DNA from: Luteolibacter pohnpeiensis
GTDB taxonomy: Bacteria; Verrucomicrobiota; Verrucomicrobiia; Verrucomicrobiales; Akkermansiaceae
Assembly: GCF_016595435.1 (NCBI RefSeq)
Contig: NZ_JAENIJ010000011.1
Span: forward strand, 49,399-113,398
Direction of reading: 5' to 3'
Length of the DNA: 64,000 nucleotides
Shown: in pieces, positions 42,866 through 52,622 of the stretch
Layout of the letters: every line of letters begins with the position of its first letter
Position numbering within the stretch: the stretch's first letter is position 1
The notes under the pieces: generated by a model
Told to the model about the DNA's origin: nothing
The model's database searches: none
What the model saw: the letters and a program-made list of their open reading frames with translations, nothing else
Made by a program: the position numbers and the translations under genes

Positions 42866-45800
42866 TCAAGGATTCTGTATCACCCGGAAGAAGACCTTTG
42901 GCTCGCCATTCAAAGCTGGAATCGTGCTTAGATCGATCGATACGCTGGTGGTGATACCCGTAACGTCCCCAATCGTTTGGATGTCGATCCAGTTCGACAA
43001 ATCCATCGATGCCTGCACCACGTAGGTTTCGTCTGTTGCTGAGTTGAACTCGAAGTTTACCGAACTAGGTGGCGTGCCTGAGAAAGTGAAGTTGGCGATC
43101 TTGATTTCCTCCACGGGTGGCTCAACCACGGTATCTTTCGAAACCAGTGCCAAGCCAGCAGTGGGGATGATGCTTTGCTCCGTCCCCGATGAAAGCAGAG
43201 GGTAGCTGAAAAACGCACCCGCATCCCGTCCACCGACAACTTCCCACCATGATCCGGAAGTGCTTTCGAAATAGACGGTTTCAATGCGATAGCGCCCGAC
43301 TGCTAAGTCGACATTGGCGTATGTTAGACTGTTTCCTGTCGTTACGTCCGTGATGATGGCGTTGTTCACATCACTGTCCGGGGCTTGATCGATGCGCGCG
43401 GAGTTTGGCAGGTTGGTCGCGATGATTTGTTTGAATGCAGGATCCGGCAAGCCGTCTTCCCCGTAAATATACAGTGCGCCTCCATCGTCACCACGATACC
43501 CCAGGACATAACTTCCTGCCTGCGTCACTACTAAAGTTCCCGTAGCACGGGCTGCTCCCGAGTTATCCACAGCGGATGTATCGAGCGGCCAGGCACGACT
43601 GTTGCCAATGGGTCCTTCGACCCCATCTTCTGGATCTCTGAAATTCAGATCAGGCTGAGTCGTGACCGCGCCAGTTGGCACCGGGTCCTGAGCGAGAGTG
43701 TAGTCAATCCGTTGATTGGCCCCTGCAACGGTATCTGGAAACTGACTGAGGCCGAACAAGGAGCTTTCCATGGTCCAGCCAGGGTCTTCGATTGACGGGA
43801 CATTCACAACTGCAGGGGGATTATAGCCCACAGGCTTGAATCCATCTGCGGGATCGGTTCCGTGAAGGAACTCACCAAAGGCATATCCAACTTGATAGTA
43901 GTAGTTCCCGGTATTTTCGACATGGATAAAATCGATGTCGTATGTCCCGGATTGCAGATCTATCGTAGCGCGGGTGTTGGTTTGGCCGGTTGTATTGAAA
44001 AACAGCTCGTTTGGATGCGACATCTCAAATCGCCCTGCGCGATCGGCTCTAACAAAAGTCGCGCGCTTGAAGGCGGGTGTCGGCGTGCCATTCACACCGG
44101 TGAAACGCAGCAGGAAGCTATCGTCACTGCCGATCGCAAAGGTATATGTCCCTGAGGTTGAGACCACCATTCTGCCCTTCGCTGTGGTCACGACATTATT
44201 GTCATCTCCCGATTGATTGCCGGGGAATGTTTGCACGAATGACAAATATGGCGCGCCCCCACTGTCTGGGTCCTGGAAATTCAAATAAGGCTGAACCGAA
44301 TCAATCGTCATTTGATCGCTGTCGGTCGCATCTCGCATGGTATTGCTGAGAAATGTGTTCGCTTCATCCAAATTGGTTACGAGAGTCCCTGGTGAACCGG
44401 CCTGAAGGTAGGTTCGCATTCCAAAGGTTCCGCTATCGCCATCGGGTCCGGGGAGATTGGCCAGATACCGCTCACGAAATGCTGGGATACTCGGATCGTC
44501 TGGCGTGCCAACCAACTTCCATAGGTTGGTATCAAAATCGTAGACATATTCGCCCGGAGCCCAGGCAACTTCATAAAATCCACCACCGGTCCCGTCATAG
44601 CCGAGATAAAGAATATCATAGGTTCCAGCCGCATCGAATTGGTAGACTCCGCGGGTGTTAGAGTCAGATGTTCCCCCATCTCGATAGATAGTCTTCGCAT
44701 CCAGTGCATCAATGGAACCATCACCACTCGAAGAAATGAATCTGCCACCGGAGGCACCACTGACTCGCATGGCGAACCCGTCATCACTGTGAACAGAAAA
44801 AGTATAGGTTCCTGCAGCCGGGACTTGAATCTTGGTTTTGCCAACCACCACCCAGTCGTCCCCGGCGCTTGTATTGCTCAGCACATCGAAGTCATTGTTG
44901 AAATTGCCGCAAGTCGTCACACCATTGGTATCAGGATCTGAATGGTTGAAAACCGGTGACGATCCCTCAAAAATAGCCGGCATGGTGGAGGCATCCTGGG
45001 TCGCGATCAACACTGCATCAGCGATCGATGAGGTTCCGCTGGTGACGATCTCGCGGATCCCCCAAGTGCCGACACTCCCTTCAATCCCCGGGATGCTGGT
45101 TGGCAGCCGCAACGTGTCGAACGTTCCCGTGACTGTTGCGGTTCCGCCGCCGATGAGTGGAACACCCAAGCTGAAATTGTAGGCAGTGCTCGCTGTTAGA
45201 GCGGCTTGGAAATGAATCGTCGTCGTTCCTTCAGATTTTTCGACTTGAAGGTTCTCCGCTTGAACCTCTGCACCATTCAAGGAAAGTGTGAAATTTCCGG
45301 AAGCATCCGCTTGGACACTCGAAGCATCATTGATGGTGATCGTCCCCGAGTTGAGTGCATTTACCTCGACCGTTCGAAGTTGCAATTCTGCCAAATAGGT
45401 TTGCAGCAAATCACTGGTGATGGCCTGCACGTTCTCCGTTTCATCGGTGTTATAGAGTCTGACTTCACCGATCTGTCCGTTGAACGGCAAACTGCCGGTG
45501 GCAGTCATGGCACCAATCGAAAAACCATTGGAATTCCTATCGCTGCTGCCTGTGCCAGATTGGGTCGCAACCTGAAGACCGTTCACGTAGAGCGTTTCCA
45601 CGCCTGTCGCACCATTCCAGGTGAGGACCGCAACTTGAAGCTTGCTGAGTTCAATTACCGGGGAACTGATCGTAAGGTCCGGATTACCGATCCCGGCGAC
45701 GACCTTCGCCCCACCCCAGCCCAAGCCCCAATCGTTGACAATGCCGGCTTCTTCCATTCCTACCAAACCGGAAGCCTGGTAATAATTCGCCGCACTGGCA

Positions 45801-46111
45801 CCCTCCTCCATCGGGTAGAAGGCAACGGCCAAAGTAAATTGGGTAGATGCTGCCAATGGATTATCTGCAGCTTCCACCTGAAAGTATTCACTGATCAAAT
45901 CAACCGCCCGGTGACCATTGAAATGTTCTTCCGTGGTAAATGGTCCATTCACAGCAACCGCTGGAATGTTATCAACCCTCGAGGCCCAGGAGCTATCACC
46001 TTGGGTATAATCATCACCTACCCACTGGCCTACCATTGCCGCGTCACTACTGGTAGAGAGCATAGCCGTCAGTGCCGTAGCAACTAGCAGGCGACCCACC
46101 GTCAATTTCAT
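42866..46111 (-). CDS. Secreted protein with LamG and three PA14-like domains
   Basis: 1081 residues from the ATG at 46111 (MKLTVGRLLVATALTAMLSTSSDA, a clean signal peptide); starts at 46126 and 46159 are alternatives. A LamG-like domain covers about 30-225 (VETLYVNGLQVATQSGTG, then IGEVRLYN). An Ig-like or Big-type domain follows. Three PA14-like modules then occupy about 345-525, 545-750 and 770-985; each has the phrase AGTYTFSVHSDDGF, or close forms such as SGTYTFAIGSDDSFLLRFTG and AGSYVLGYRGDDGGALYIYG, and a terminal FYEVAWAPGEY-like strand. PA14 domains bind glycans. The C-terminus is a short beta-domain with YVVQASMDLSNW and an FFRVIQNP end. No enzyme domain was found, so a glycan-binding surface protein is likely. 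Confidence 0.82.
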   Translation of the reverse strand: MKLTVGRLLVATALTAMLSTSSDAAMVGQWVGDDYTQGDSSWASRVDNIPAVAVNGPFTTEEHFNGHRAVDLISEYFQVEAADNPLAASTQFTLAVAFYPMEEGASAANYYQASGLVGMEEAGIVNDWGLGWGGAKVVAGIGNPDLTISSPVIELSKLQVAVLTWNGATGVETLYVNGLQVATQSGTGSSDRNSNGFSIGAMTATGSLPFNGQIGEVRLYNTDETENVQAITSDLLQTYLAELQLRTVEVNALNSGTITINDASSVQADASGNFTLSLNGAEVQAENLQVEKSEGTTTIHFQAALTASTAYNFSLGVPLIGGGTATVTGTFDTLRLPTSIPGIEGSVGTWGIREIVTSGTSSIADAVLIATQDASTMPAIFEGSSPVFNHSDPDTNGVTTCGNFNNDFDVLSNTSAGDDWVVVGKTKIQVPAAGTYTFSVHSDDGFAMRVSGASGGRFISSSGDGSIDALDAKTIYRDGGTSDSNTRGVYQFDAAGTYDILYLGYDGTGGGFYEVAWAPGEYVYDFDTNLWKLVGTPDDPSIPAFRERYLANLPGPDGDSGTFGMRTYLQAGSPGTLVTNLDEANTFLSNTMRDATDSDQMTIDSVQPYLNFQDPDSGGAPYLSFVQTFPGNQSGDDNNVVTTAKGRMVVSTSGTYTFAIGSDDSFLLRFTGVNGTPTPAFKRATFVRADRAGRFEMSHPNELFFNTTGQTNTRATIDLQSGTYDIDFIHVENTGNYYYQVGYAFGEFLHGTDPADGFKPVGYNPPAVVNVPSIEDPGWTMESSLFGLSQFPDTVAGANQRIDYTLAQDPVPTGAVTTQPDLNFRDPEDGVEGPIGNSRAWPLDTSAVDNSGAARATGTLVVTQAGSYVLGYRGDDGGALYIYGEDGLPDPAFKQIIATNLPNSARIDQAPDSDVNNAIITDVTTGNSLTYANVDLAVGRYRIETVYFESTSGSWWEVVGGRDAGAFFSYPLLSSGTEQSIIPTAGLALVSKDTVVEPPVEEIKIANFTFSGTPPSSVNFEFNSATDETYVVQASMDLSNWIDIQTIGDVTGITTSVSIDLSTIPALNGEPKVFFRVIQNP

Positions 46112-46317
46112 ATTCGATGCTGTCATGGATTTTGAAATATCAATCCGATGGATCATCAAAGATGAAATATCCCCGCCATCGGCGATCGCAGAGAAACGCT
46201 GTTTAGCTTATGGGTCAATTCAAAGGGCCGCCATTTAAAGTGAATATATTGTCACTGAATAGAACTCAGTAAATCCACCTTGCGAACTTAGATTTTATAT
46301 AACACAAACTTCCTTAT

Positions 46318-48330
46318 TCACAACATAATCCAGCGCCATTGCAGAACTATCATAAGCAGGATAATCATCATTCCTGAACAACAATAAATCCATCTGGGTA
46401 TCACTCTGCCATGACGTTGAAATGAGCCACTCACTCTTGGATTCAAAAGAGAAAGAAACCCCCAGGCGCCAAATACCAGCCCGAGCAACATACCTACCAG
46501 TAACAACGGGCTCCATATCTTCCAGATCAACCCAACAAATACAATATGGGTTGTCACCATCGAACAAAGTGCCCCAAGAAGCGCCAGAGGGTAGCCGCGT
46601 TTGCTACGCATTTCGATACTCCCCCAAAGCACCAATGCTTGGAGAATAATAGCCACCGGCAGCAGATTGACTTGCACCCAAGAGTCCGGGGAATGCATGG
46701 GACCCTGCAATGTTCCCAGCGCTGCTATCAGGAGTAGAGCCAAATTGAATCCAGCAGCGCTTATCAGCCCGATTCCAGGAATTTTGATCCACCAGATGTG
46801 TTCCTGATTGGAGAGTTCAATCACTTGAGAATGGTCCGTTAACTTTTCCTGCACTTGCGGGAATGAATGGGATCGGACACTCACAAGCATCATCAGCCCC
46901 CAGATACCGGTTCCAATTTGTGCCAAGGCAAGCATGGCACTCAAAACATCGCTCCATCGAACCACCATCATGAAAAATCCGAGCAGCAAAGCGATTGCGC
47001 AGCCAAAGACTGACCAATTCCTAGAGCTGCCGATTTTCATACGATGGGCGCCGTAGACACCGAGGAGATTCAGGACCAGGGCCAAACAAAGAATCAGGTA
47101 AGCTAAAACCACAAAGCCCGGTGTGTAGCCGTATAACATTTCAGCATACCGAGCAGGTATCGTAAAAGCGGGATGGTGATAGCCAAGTTCCAATGGCAAC
47201 AAACCTCGATAGGGAATGCTGGCTGAGAAATCCCCATTCTTGAATCGGATGAATAATGCCAACCCCGAAATTAGATTCAATCCGGCGGCAAGGCTGCTTG
47301 CAATCATCAGTCCGCATGCAGGTAGAATGAAACGATTCACATTCATTCTTCCCACTGGCCGTTCCGCACGTGCAGATGAACATTCTGATTTGTTCCAACT
47401 GCTCGAAATGAACATCACCTCCGTCTTTAGCCCACTGGCGTGTTGATACCGATTCGCCGGCTCAGGATTCATGGCTCTCCTCACCACATCATCGAGCCGC
47501 GCATCGACCGGGGTTTTCACGGATGGAGCCATGAAAGACTCTCCAGGCAACTCACCGGTCAGCATTTCATAAATCACCACTCCTAATGCATAAATATCCG
47601 CCCTGTTGTCGACGTTTTCAGGATCAGTCTTCTGCTCAGGTGCCATGTAGCATGGCGTGCCTACAGAGTGTTTATCCGTAGGAGAAACAGCATCTAACAA
47701 TTTCACCAGTCCGAAGTCGGCGACCTTTAATTTCCCATCCAAATCCATCAACAAATTCTCTGGCTTGATGTCGCGATGGACGATTCCCCGGTCGTGCGCG
47801 TATTGCAGCGCGTCACACAGAGGAGACACGATCGCGAGCGCTTGCTCCGGAGTGAACTGATGGGAGTTGAGCAGCTGTCGAAGATTGGCACCGTCGACAA
47901 ATTCCATGAGCAAAAAGTAGAATTCATCGATCTGCCCGAAATCGTGCACCGTTACGATGTTCGGATGATTGATCTTCGCCAATGCCTGCGCTTCGCGCAT
48001 GAACCGTTCTTTGAATTCGGGGTTCTGCTGGCACTCGGGCGCTAACAGCTTCAAGGCGACCCATCGGTCGAGTGATATTTGCCGGGCCTTGTAAACCACT
48101 CCCATCCCACCGCGCCCCAGGCAGGCATGGATTTCCAAGTGAGGAAAATATTTTGCGATGTCTGCAATACGAGGAACTGGCCTAGCGGTGCTCATCTGTT
48201 CATCGAACAGAGACTGGGTCTCCAAATTGATCGCAGCCAAACAACGCGGGCAAAGCCCTTCTGGTGCATCCTCAGGCAGCGGGCATGAACAACGCGGGCA
48301 TGCTGGTGAGGAAAATTCGGATGAAGTCAT
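46318..48330 (-). CDS. Ser/Thr protein kinase with N-terminal zinc ribbon and multi-helix membrane domain
   Basis: 670 residues from the ATG at 48330 (48357 also possible). A zinc ribbon lies at about 11-30 (CPRCSCPLPEDAPEGLCPRC). A complete Hanks-type kinase domain covers about 68-325: glycine loop LGRGGMGVVYKA, Lys in VALK (94), catalytic HRDIKPEN (Asp187), DFG, and APEQ. From about 345 to the end several hydrophobic helices form a membrane domain. This zinc-ribbon kinase type is common in Verrucomicrobiota and Planctomycetota. The sigma gene lies 53 bases upstream of this start on the same strand, a known pairing in which the kinase likely controls sigma activity. Confidence 0.93.
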   Translation of the reverse strand: MTSSEFSSPACPRCSCPLPEDAPEGLCPRCLAAINLETQSLFDEQMSTARPVPRIADIAKYFPHLEIHACLGRGGMGVVYKARQISLDRWVALKLLAPECQQNPEFKERFMREAQALAKINHPNIVTVHDFGQIDEFYFLLMEFVDGANLRQLLNSHQFTPEQALAIVSPLCDALQYAHDRGIVHRDIKPENLLMDLDGKLKVADFGLVKLLDAVSPTDKHSVGTPCYMAPEQKTDPENVDNRADIYALGVVIYEMLTGELPGESFMAPSVKTPVDARLDDVVRRAMNPEPANRYQHASGLKTEVMFISSSWNKSECSSARAERPVGRMNVNRFILPACGLMIASSLAAGLNLISGLALFIRFKNGDFSASIPYRGLLPLELGYHHPAFTIPARYAEMLYGYTPGFVVLAYLILCLALVLNLLGVYGAHRMKIGSSRNWSVFGCAIALLLGFFMMVVRWSDVLSAMLALAQIGTGIWGLMMLVSVRSHSFPQVQEKLTDHSQVIELSNQEHIWWIKIPGIGLISAAGFNLALLLIAALGTLQGPMHSPDSWVQVNLLPVAIILQALVLWGSIEMRSKRGYPLALLGALCSMVTTHIVFVGLIWKIWSPLLLVGMLLGLVFGAWGFLSLLNPRVSGSFQRHGRVIPRWIYCCSGMMIILLMIVLQWRWIML

Positions 48331-48383
48331 GCCTATGGAATAAGACTGCGATTCCATTTGTTACACATCGAGGATGAATTGAC

Positions 48384-49127
48384 TCAACCCCGACTCAATA
48401 CAGAGACGACATAACGAATTTCTTCCTCGATTTCCTGATCGTTGGCTACCGTGGAAGCGATTTCCTCCCGAAACATTTCACGGAACCGTTTTCTCAATCG
48501 ATGCGCCGCCACCCTTGCCGCGCCTTCAGTCATATCCAGAGCTTGAGCAATGTTCTGATAGGAAACCCCTGCCCGATCAGCGGTGAGAGTGGTCTTCAAG
48601 GCATCAAATTCCCTCTCCTTGCCCGAATTGGAATAAGCCGTCCTCAATCGCGCCATGGCTTGATCCAGCAAAGTAAGCGCCCACCTCCGCTGATAGATTT
48701 CATCCGGTGCCAATCCAGCAGTAGCTTCCCTCGCAAAGCGATGCTCAGCAACGTCGGCATCCAGCGAAAAATGAGTCATGTTGCCACCGCGTTTCTTTGC
48801 GTTCCCGCGATCCCATTCATTCCATAAAAACCGGTTCAATGCCATTAACAGAAACGTGCGGAACTTGCCTTTTTCACGCTGAGCCGAATGCAAATAGCCT
48901 TTCTCTAACAATTTGGCAAAAAATGCCTGGGTCAGGTCCTGAGCATCGTGGATGGAATGCCCCTTGCTCCTTACGTAGACATACAACGGATACCAATACG
49001 TCTCGCAGAGTGATGCCAAGGCATCCGCACCATCCTGGGATGCTGGTTGGCGCGCATCCGCCACCACGGACCAACGGGTGGTCAGAAACAGGCGTTTCTT
49101 GGCATTTGGATCTGAGTTGAGCGGCAT
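48384..49127 (-). CDS. ECF sigma factor of the kinase-associated type
   Basis: 247 residues from the ATG at 49127 (MPLNSDPN); a Met at 49142 is an alternative. The N-terminus with FLTTRWSVVADARQ and ASLCETYWYPLYVYVRSKGHSIHDAQDLTQAFFAKLLEKG-type residues (about 15-75) marks a group of ECF factors found beside Ser/Thr kinases. Region 4 has SYQNIAQALDMTEGAARVAAHRLRKRFRE (about 195-225). The helix-turn-helix is complete. Partner kinase follows immediately. Phosphorylation of the sigma factor by such kinases has been shown for related pairs in other bacteria; here it is inference from gene order. Confidence 0.92.
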   Translation of the reverse strand: MPLNSDPNAKKRLFLTTRWSVVADARQPASQDGADALASLCETYWYPLYVYVRSKGHSIHDAQDLTQAFFAKLLEKGYLHSAQREKGKFRTFLLMALNRFLWNEWDRGNAKKRGGNMTHFSLDADVAEHRFAREATAGLAPDEIYQRRWALTLLDQAMARLRTAYSNSGKEREFDALKTTLTADRAGVSYQNIAQALDMTEGAARVAAHRLRKRFREMFREEIASTVANDQEIEEEIRYVVSVLSRG

Positions 49128-49185
49128 GGCTGGCGATTCCATTCATAAGCAATTCGCCAGTTTTGTTACAGCCGCGATTGCGAAA

Positions 49186-50394
49186 TCATTTGCGGGATTC
49201 CCGGTATTCTGCCGGACGCCGACCGGTGCCAGCTTGAAAAAATCGGCTCATTTCGTGAGCACTCACAAAGCCCATCTGTTCCGAAATTTCGGCGAGCGTG
49301 AGCGATGAATGATCTAACAGATGATAGAGATGGCGCAGTCGAACCCGCTGGATTTCCTGTTTGGGACTGCGTCGCAGGTATTTGATGAACCGCGCCTTGA
49401 TGGTGGTGAGCGAAAGCGAGGACGACTCTGCAAGCTCGGTCACACGCAGTGGATCCGCAGGGGCTTCACGTTGGATTTTCCGCACCAGTTGAAGAATTTC
49501 CGGATCGGGAATGGCAAACGTGTCCGTTGAATCCCGTGCAACCACGGGATCGACCGGGATCTTGATCACCCGATTTTCCTGAACTACACCACGCATCATT
49601 TCTGACAAAACCGATGCCGCAGCCCGGCCTAACTCTTCCGCCGGAAATGGAATGCTGGTGAGCGCTGGGTGGTTGGCGTGGCAATAGGAGAAATCATTGC
49701 CAAATCCAATCACCGCCAGTTCATCCGGCACGCGAATGCCCAGTTGATCCGCCGCGCGCAAAACCACCGCGCCGAGGGCATCATCCACAGCGAACAGCCC
49801 GCAAGGTTTTGGCAATTCGGTTAGAATCCGGCTCACTTCTGCCTGCACTTCGATCCAGCTTTCTTTTTTCCAAAGCGGGCGTCCTTCCAAATAGTGGACT
49901 TGAGGTGCGATCGAATATCGGGCGAGCTCGGAGCGATATCCGATCAACCGCTGGCGCGGATAATGGCGGAATCCTGGGGCAAACTCGGATTCCTGATAGA
50001 GCGTTTCGCCACGGGCGAGAAAAGCGAAATTCGGCAGCGCGCACTCGATCAAATGCCGGGCCGCCAAGCGCCCGACCTGCTCGTTGTCCGGCACCACGCG
50101 CGGAAATCCGCCGTCCGGACCTTCGCTGCTGGTTAGAACCACGGCGATCCGCCGCGCCCGCAGCTCTGCCAGTTCTTTTTCTGTCGAGCGATACAAAATC
50201 AGCCCGTCGCCCTGCCATTTTCCATCCAGTCGGATGCTTTCCATTTCGCCAGCGGAGCTATTTTCCGTGGCGATGTTCCAGACCTCGCCATTGCGCATGA
50301 AATCGACAATTCCTGGCAAAACCCGTGGCGTCAGCCCCGTCCAATCGGGATAACGCACACCGATCTGGCGACGGATTTCCGATTTCTGTTTCAT
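49186..50394 (-). CDS. XylR-type transcription regulator (sugar-binding domain plus AraC helix-turn-helix)
   Basis: 402 residues. The N-terminal 290 residues have the LacI/periplasmic-binding fold (VVPDNEQVGRLAARHLIEC, LFAVDDALGAVVLRAADQLGIRVPDELAVIGFGND-type residues, then LTSIPFPAEELGRAAASVL). The C-terminal 100 residues are an AraC pair of helix-turn-helices (LRVTELAESSSLSLTTIKARF, then SLTLAEISEQMGFVSAHEMSRFF, ending RRPAEYRES). This is the E. coli XylR layout, and many Verrucomicrobiota regulators share it. It is divergent from the EEP/PEP-CTERM/GH92 genes, so it most likely switches them on in answer to a sugar; GACGAAAAT boxes lie upstream of two of those genes. Confidence 0.92.
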   Translation of the reverse strand: MKQKSEIRRQIGVRYPDWTGLTPRVLPGIVDFMRNGEVWNIATENSSAGEMESIRLDGKWQGDGLILYRSTEKELAELRARRIAVVLTSSEGPDGGFPRVVPDNEQVGRLAARHLIECALPNFAFLARGETLYQESEFAPGFRHYPRQRLIGYRSELARYSIAPQVHYLEGRPLWKKESWIEVQAEVSRILTELPKPCGLFAVDDALGAVVLRAADQLGIRVPDELAVIGFGNDFSYCHANHPALTSIPFPAEELGRAAASVLSEMMRGVVQENRVIKIPVDPVVARDSTDTFAIPDPEILQLVRKIQREAPADPLRVTELAESSSLSLTTIKARFIKYLRRSPKQEIQRVRLRHLYHLLDHSSLTLAEISEQMGFVSAHEMSRFFQAGTGRRPAEYRESRK

Positions 50395-50459
50395 GTGCGT
50401 GAGACGTCCTATCAGCGATGCCCGGATCTGGGCAATGCATTCCTATTCAAAGTCCATGT

Positions 50460-50470
50460 GACGAAAATGC
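50460..50470 (+). promoter_or_regulatory. Candidate XylR-type box 1 (GACGAAAATGC)
   Basis: The 11-base word recurs at 52555-52565 and, with one change, at 52535-52545. It lies in the divergent region between the XylR-type gene and the EEP gene, 62 bases before the EEP start at 50532. AraC-type regulators bind direct repeats of about this size. A second copy at this site was not evident. Confidence 0.45.
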
Positions 50471-50531
50471 CACCTCGAAAGCGATTCTTACCCATGCACA
50501 ACACGCGGCTATGGCAACAATCGGGACCGAT

Positions 50532-52523
50532 ATGAACCCAACCCGACCCTCAATTTTCAAATCGTTCACGCCTGCCCGGCGATTCGGCATCCGCCTGATG
50601 TCGGGATTGGCGCTGAGCCTGTGCGCCAGCGCCATGATCGCACGCGCTGCCACACTCGAACCGAGCGAACCGGAATTCCAGATCGGGGAAACCATCACAC
50701 TCCATTTCTCCGGCGGTCCGGGAAATGCGACCGATTGGATCGGCCTTTATCCCACCGGCATCACACCGTCCGGGAACCCTCCTTCCTTGATCTGGAAATA
50801 CACCAGCGACAGCCAGAACGCCGGAGGGTCTTTGACTTCTGGCAGTGTCCATTTCACCGAGCCGGGGCTTGCCGCAGGAACCTATCAGGCCTGGTTTTTG
50901 GCGAACGATGGCTACAGCGCACTTGCCGGCCCGGTGCCGGTGGTCGTTGCTGCGGATGTGAACTTCATCCCGGTTTGGCAGGTTGAAAAAATCGAGCTGC
51001 TTCACGCAGTCGGCGGGTCGCCCTATACCGGAAAAATCTCCGCGTATGCGACGACTGGTGGTTTGAGGAAATTTTCCAAAACTGCCGGGCCGGATTGGCT
51101 GGCCGTCGCGGAAAATGGTGAGTTGTCCGGGACTCCAGGTGAGGCCGACCACGGGCTGCAGACGTTCACCTTTCAAGTCGCGGGCGCGCAACCGGACGCG
51201 GTCGCCGAAATTTCCGCGACCATTCAGATCGACCATCCCGGCGAGCAACTCGTTCCACGGTTCAAGGTGATGAGTTTCAACAATTGGTATCAATGGACGC
51301 GGATGGACGACGGTTTCAACAAGGCGATCCGAGGGATTGTGAAATCGGGCGCGGACATCATCGGCCTCCAGGAATCGACCAACGCTGTCGCCCAGCAAGC
51401 AGCCGATGAACTGGGATGGCATCGCGCTTCCAGTGGCAGCGGCAGCGCACAAATCATCAGCCGGTATCCGATCGTGGAAACCTACACCGCTGGCATGGCG
51501 GTGGGTGCGCGCATTCGATTGGCCACCGATCCGGTGCGCGATGTGATCCTGTTCAACTGCCATCTCGATTCATCGCATTATGGACCGTATGCGGCGGAGA
51601 TTGACGGCGCCACCGTCAGCAGCGTGCTGGCCGAAGAAAACAAATCGCAGCGGGCGACCCAGATCGCTGCGATCCTGCAAGCGATGACGGCAAAACTTTC
51701 CGCTGCGGATGAAATCCCGGTTTTTCTAACAGGCGACTTCAACGCACCATCACACCTCGACTGGACGGCTGAAAATGCAGCCGCGCACGACCATGTGGGA
51801 GCCATTCCCTGGCCGGTCAGTAGCCAGATCGCCGCTGCTGGCATGATCGATTCATTCCGCCTCAAGCATGCCGATCCGGTGAGCGAACCGGGCACGACCT
51901 GGTCGACCTTGCAAAAAGGAGAGGAACCGCAGGACCGGATCGATTTCGTTTATCACAAGGGAGCTGGCCTGAAACTGATCGACTCCCAGGTTTTTCACAC
52001 TGAAGTCGAAGTGACCATCGGCCGCTATGGCTCCGACATCAGCCCGATCCGTGGAAATTCCTGGCCGTCTGACCACGCGGCAGTCCTAAGCACCTACGCA
52101 TTGGGAGCAGCCGATGCCGATTCGAATGGCATGGCTGATGGTTGGGAAAAGCGCTGGTTTGCCCAGCTCGGCAATTCGCCGGAAGCGGATGCCAATCACG
52201 ACGGCATCAGCAACCGGGACTCCATGCTGTTGGGAATTTCTCCAACCGGTGAGCCGCAACCGGCCATCGAGCCGCCAGCCAGCCCGGGCGCGACGTTCAA
52301 TTTCTCCATCTCCGACTTTGCCTTGGGCTACGGCTTGATGATCGAGCATTCCGCTGACATGCGGCAATGGTTGCCATTCTGGGCTTTCGATGAAGACCCG
52401 TCATTCACGGATTCTAAGATCGACTCAGCGACTCCGCAGGGATTCGGCGATTGGAAAATCGCGATTCGAGATCCACTTCCTGCGGCAGCGGCCCGATTCT
52501 ATCGGGTCACGATTCCGCAGTGA
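50532..52523 (+). CDS. Secreted EEP-family phosphodiesterase/nuclease with Ig-like domains
   Basis: 663 residues from the ATG at 50532; starts at 50418 and 50511 would add up to 38 non-signal residues. A signal peptide (basic region, then GLALSLCASAMIARA) precedes an Ig-like domain (about 40-135) and a second beta-domain (about 140-235). The EEP domain (about 240-520) has the full set of active-site motifs: MSFNNW, GLQES, NCHLD, GDFN, and SDH, so it should be a metal-dependent phosphodiesterase (nuclease, sphingomyelinase or phosphatase type). An Asp-rich unit with DADSNGMADGWEKRW and DANHDGISN follows, then a small beta-domain ending FYRVTIPQ. It begins a cluster with a PEP-CTERM protein and GH92, so a phospho-glycan or mannosyl-phosphate substrate is possible (inference). 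Confidence 0.85.
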   Translation: MNPTRPSIFKSFTPARRFGIRLMSGLALSLCASAMIARAATLEPSEPEFQIGETITLHFSGGPGNATDWIGLYPTGITPSGNPPSLIWKYTSDSQNAGGSLTSGSVHFTEPGLAAGTYQAWFLANDGYSALAGPVPVVVAADVNFIPVWQVEKIELLHAVGGSPYTGKISAYATTGGLRKFSKTAGPDWLAVAENGELSGTPGEADHGLQTFTFQVAGAQPDAVAEISATIQIDHPGEQLVPRFKVMSFNNWYQWTRMDDGFNKAIRGIVKSGADIIGLQESTNAVAQQAADELGWHRASSGSGSAQIISRYPIVETYTAGMAVGARIRLATDPVRDVILFNCHLDSSHYGPYAAEIDGATVSSVLAEENKSQRATQIAAILQAMTAKLSAADEIPVFLTGDFNAPSHLDWTAENAAAHDHVGAIPWPVSSQIAAAGMIDSFRLKHADPVSEPGTTWSTLQKGEEPQDRIDFVYHKGAGLKLIDSQVFHTEVEVTIGRYGSDISPIRGNSWPSDHAAVLSTYALGAADADSNGMADGWEKRWFAQLGNSPEADANHDGISNRDSMLLGISPTGEPQPAIEPPASPGATFNFSISDFALGYGLMIEHSADMRQWLPFWAFDEDPSFTDSKIDSATPQGFGDWKIAIRDPLPAAAARFYRVTIPQ

Positions 52524-52534
52524 AATCCGGCTTG

Positions 52535-52566
52535 GACGAAAATCCACGGCGTTCGACGAAAATGCA
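52535..52566 (+). promoter_or_regulatory. Direct repeat of the XylR-type box (two copies, 20-base period)
   Basis: GACGAAAATCCA (52535-52546) and GACGAAAATGCA (52555-52566) repeat with a start-to-start distance of 20 bases, about two helical turns, which fits binding by an AraC-type dimer. The repeats lie 57 bases before the PEP-CTERM start at 52623. Copy 1 of this word is upstream of the EEP gene. Confidence 0.55.
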
Positions 52567-52622
52567 ACTTTCGCCGCTGAACGACTGAGCCTCAGGGTGT
52601 TTGATACCTCACTGCAATACCC

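Noticed and set aside
45206..46087. 293-codon plus-strand frame opposite the LamG/PA14 gene
   Set aside because: Antisense shadow; the minus strand has a signal peptide and LamG/PA14 motifs.
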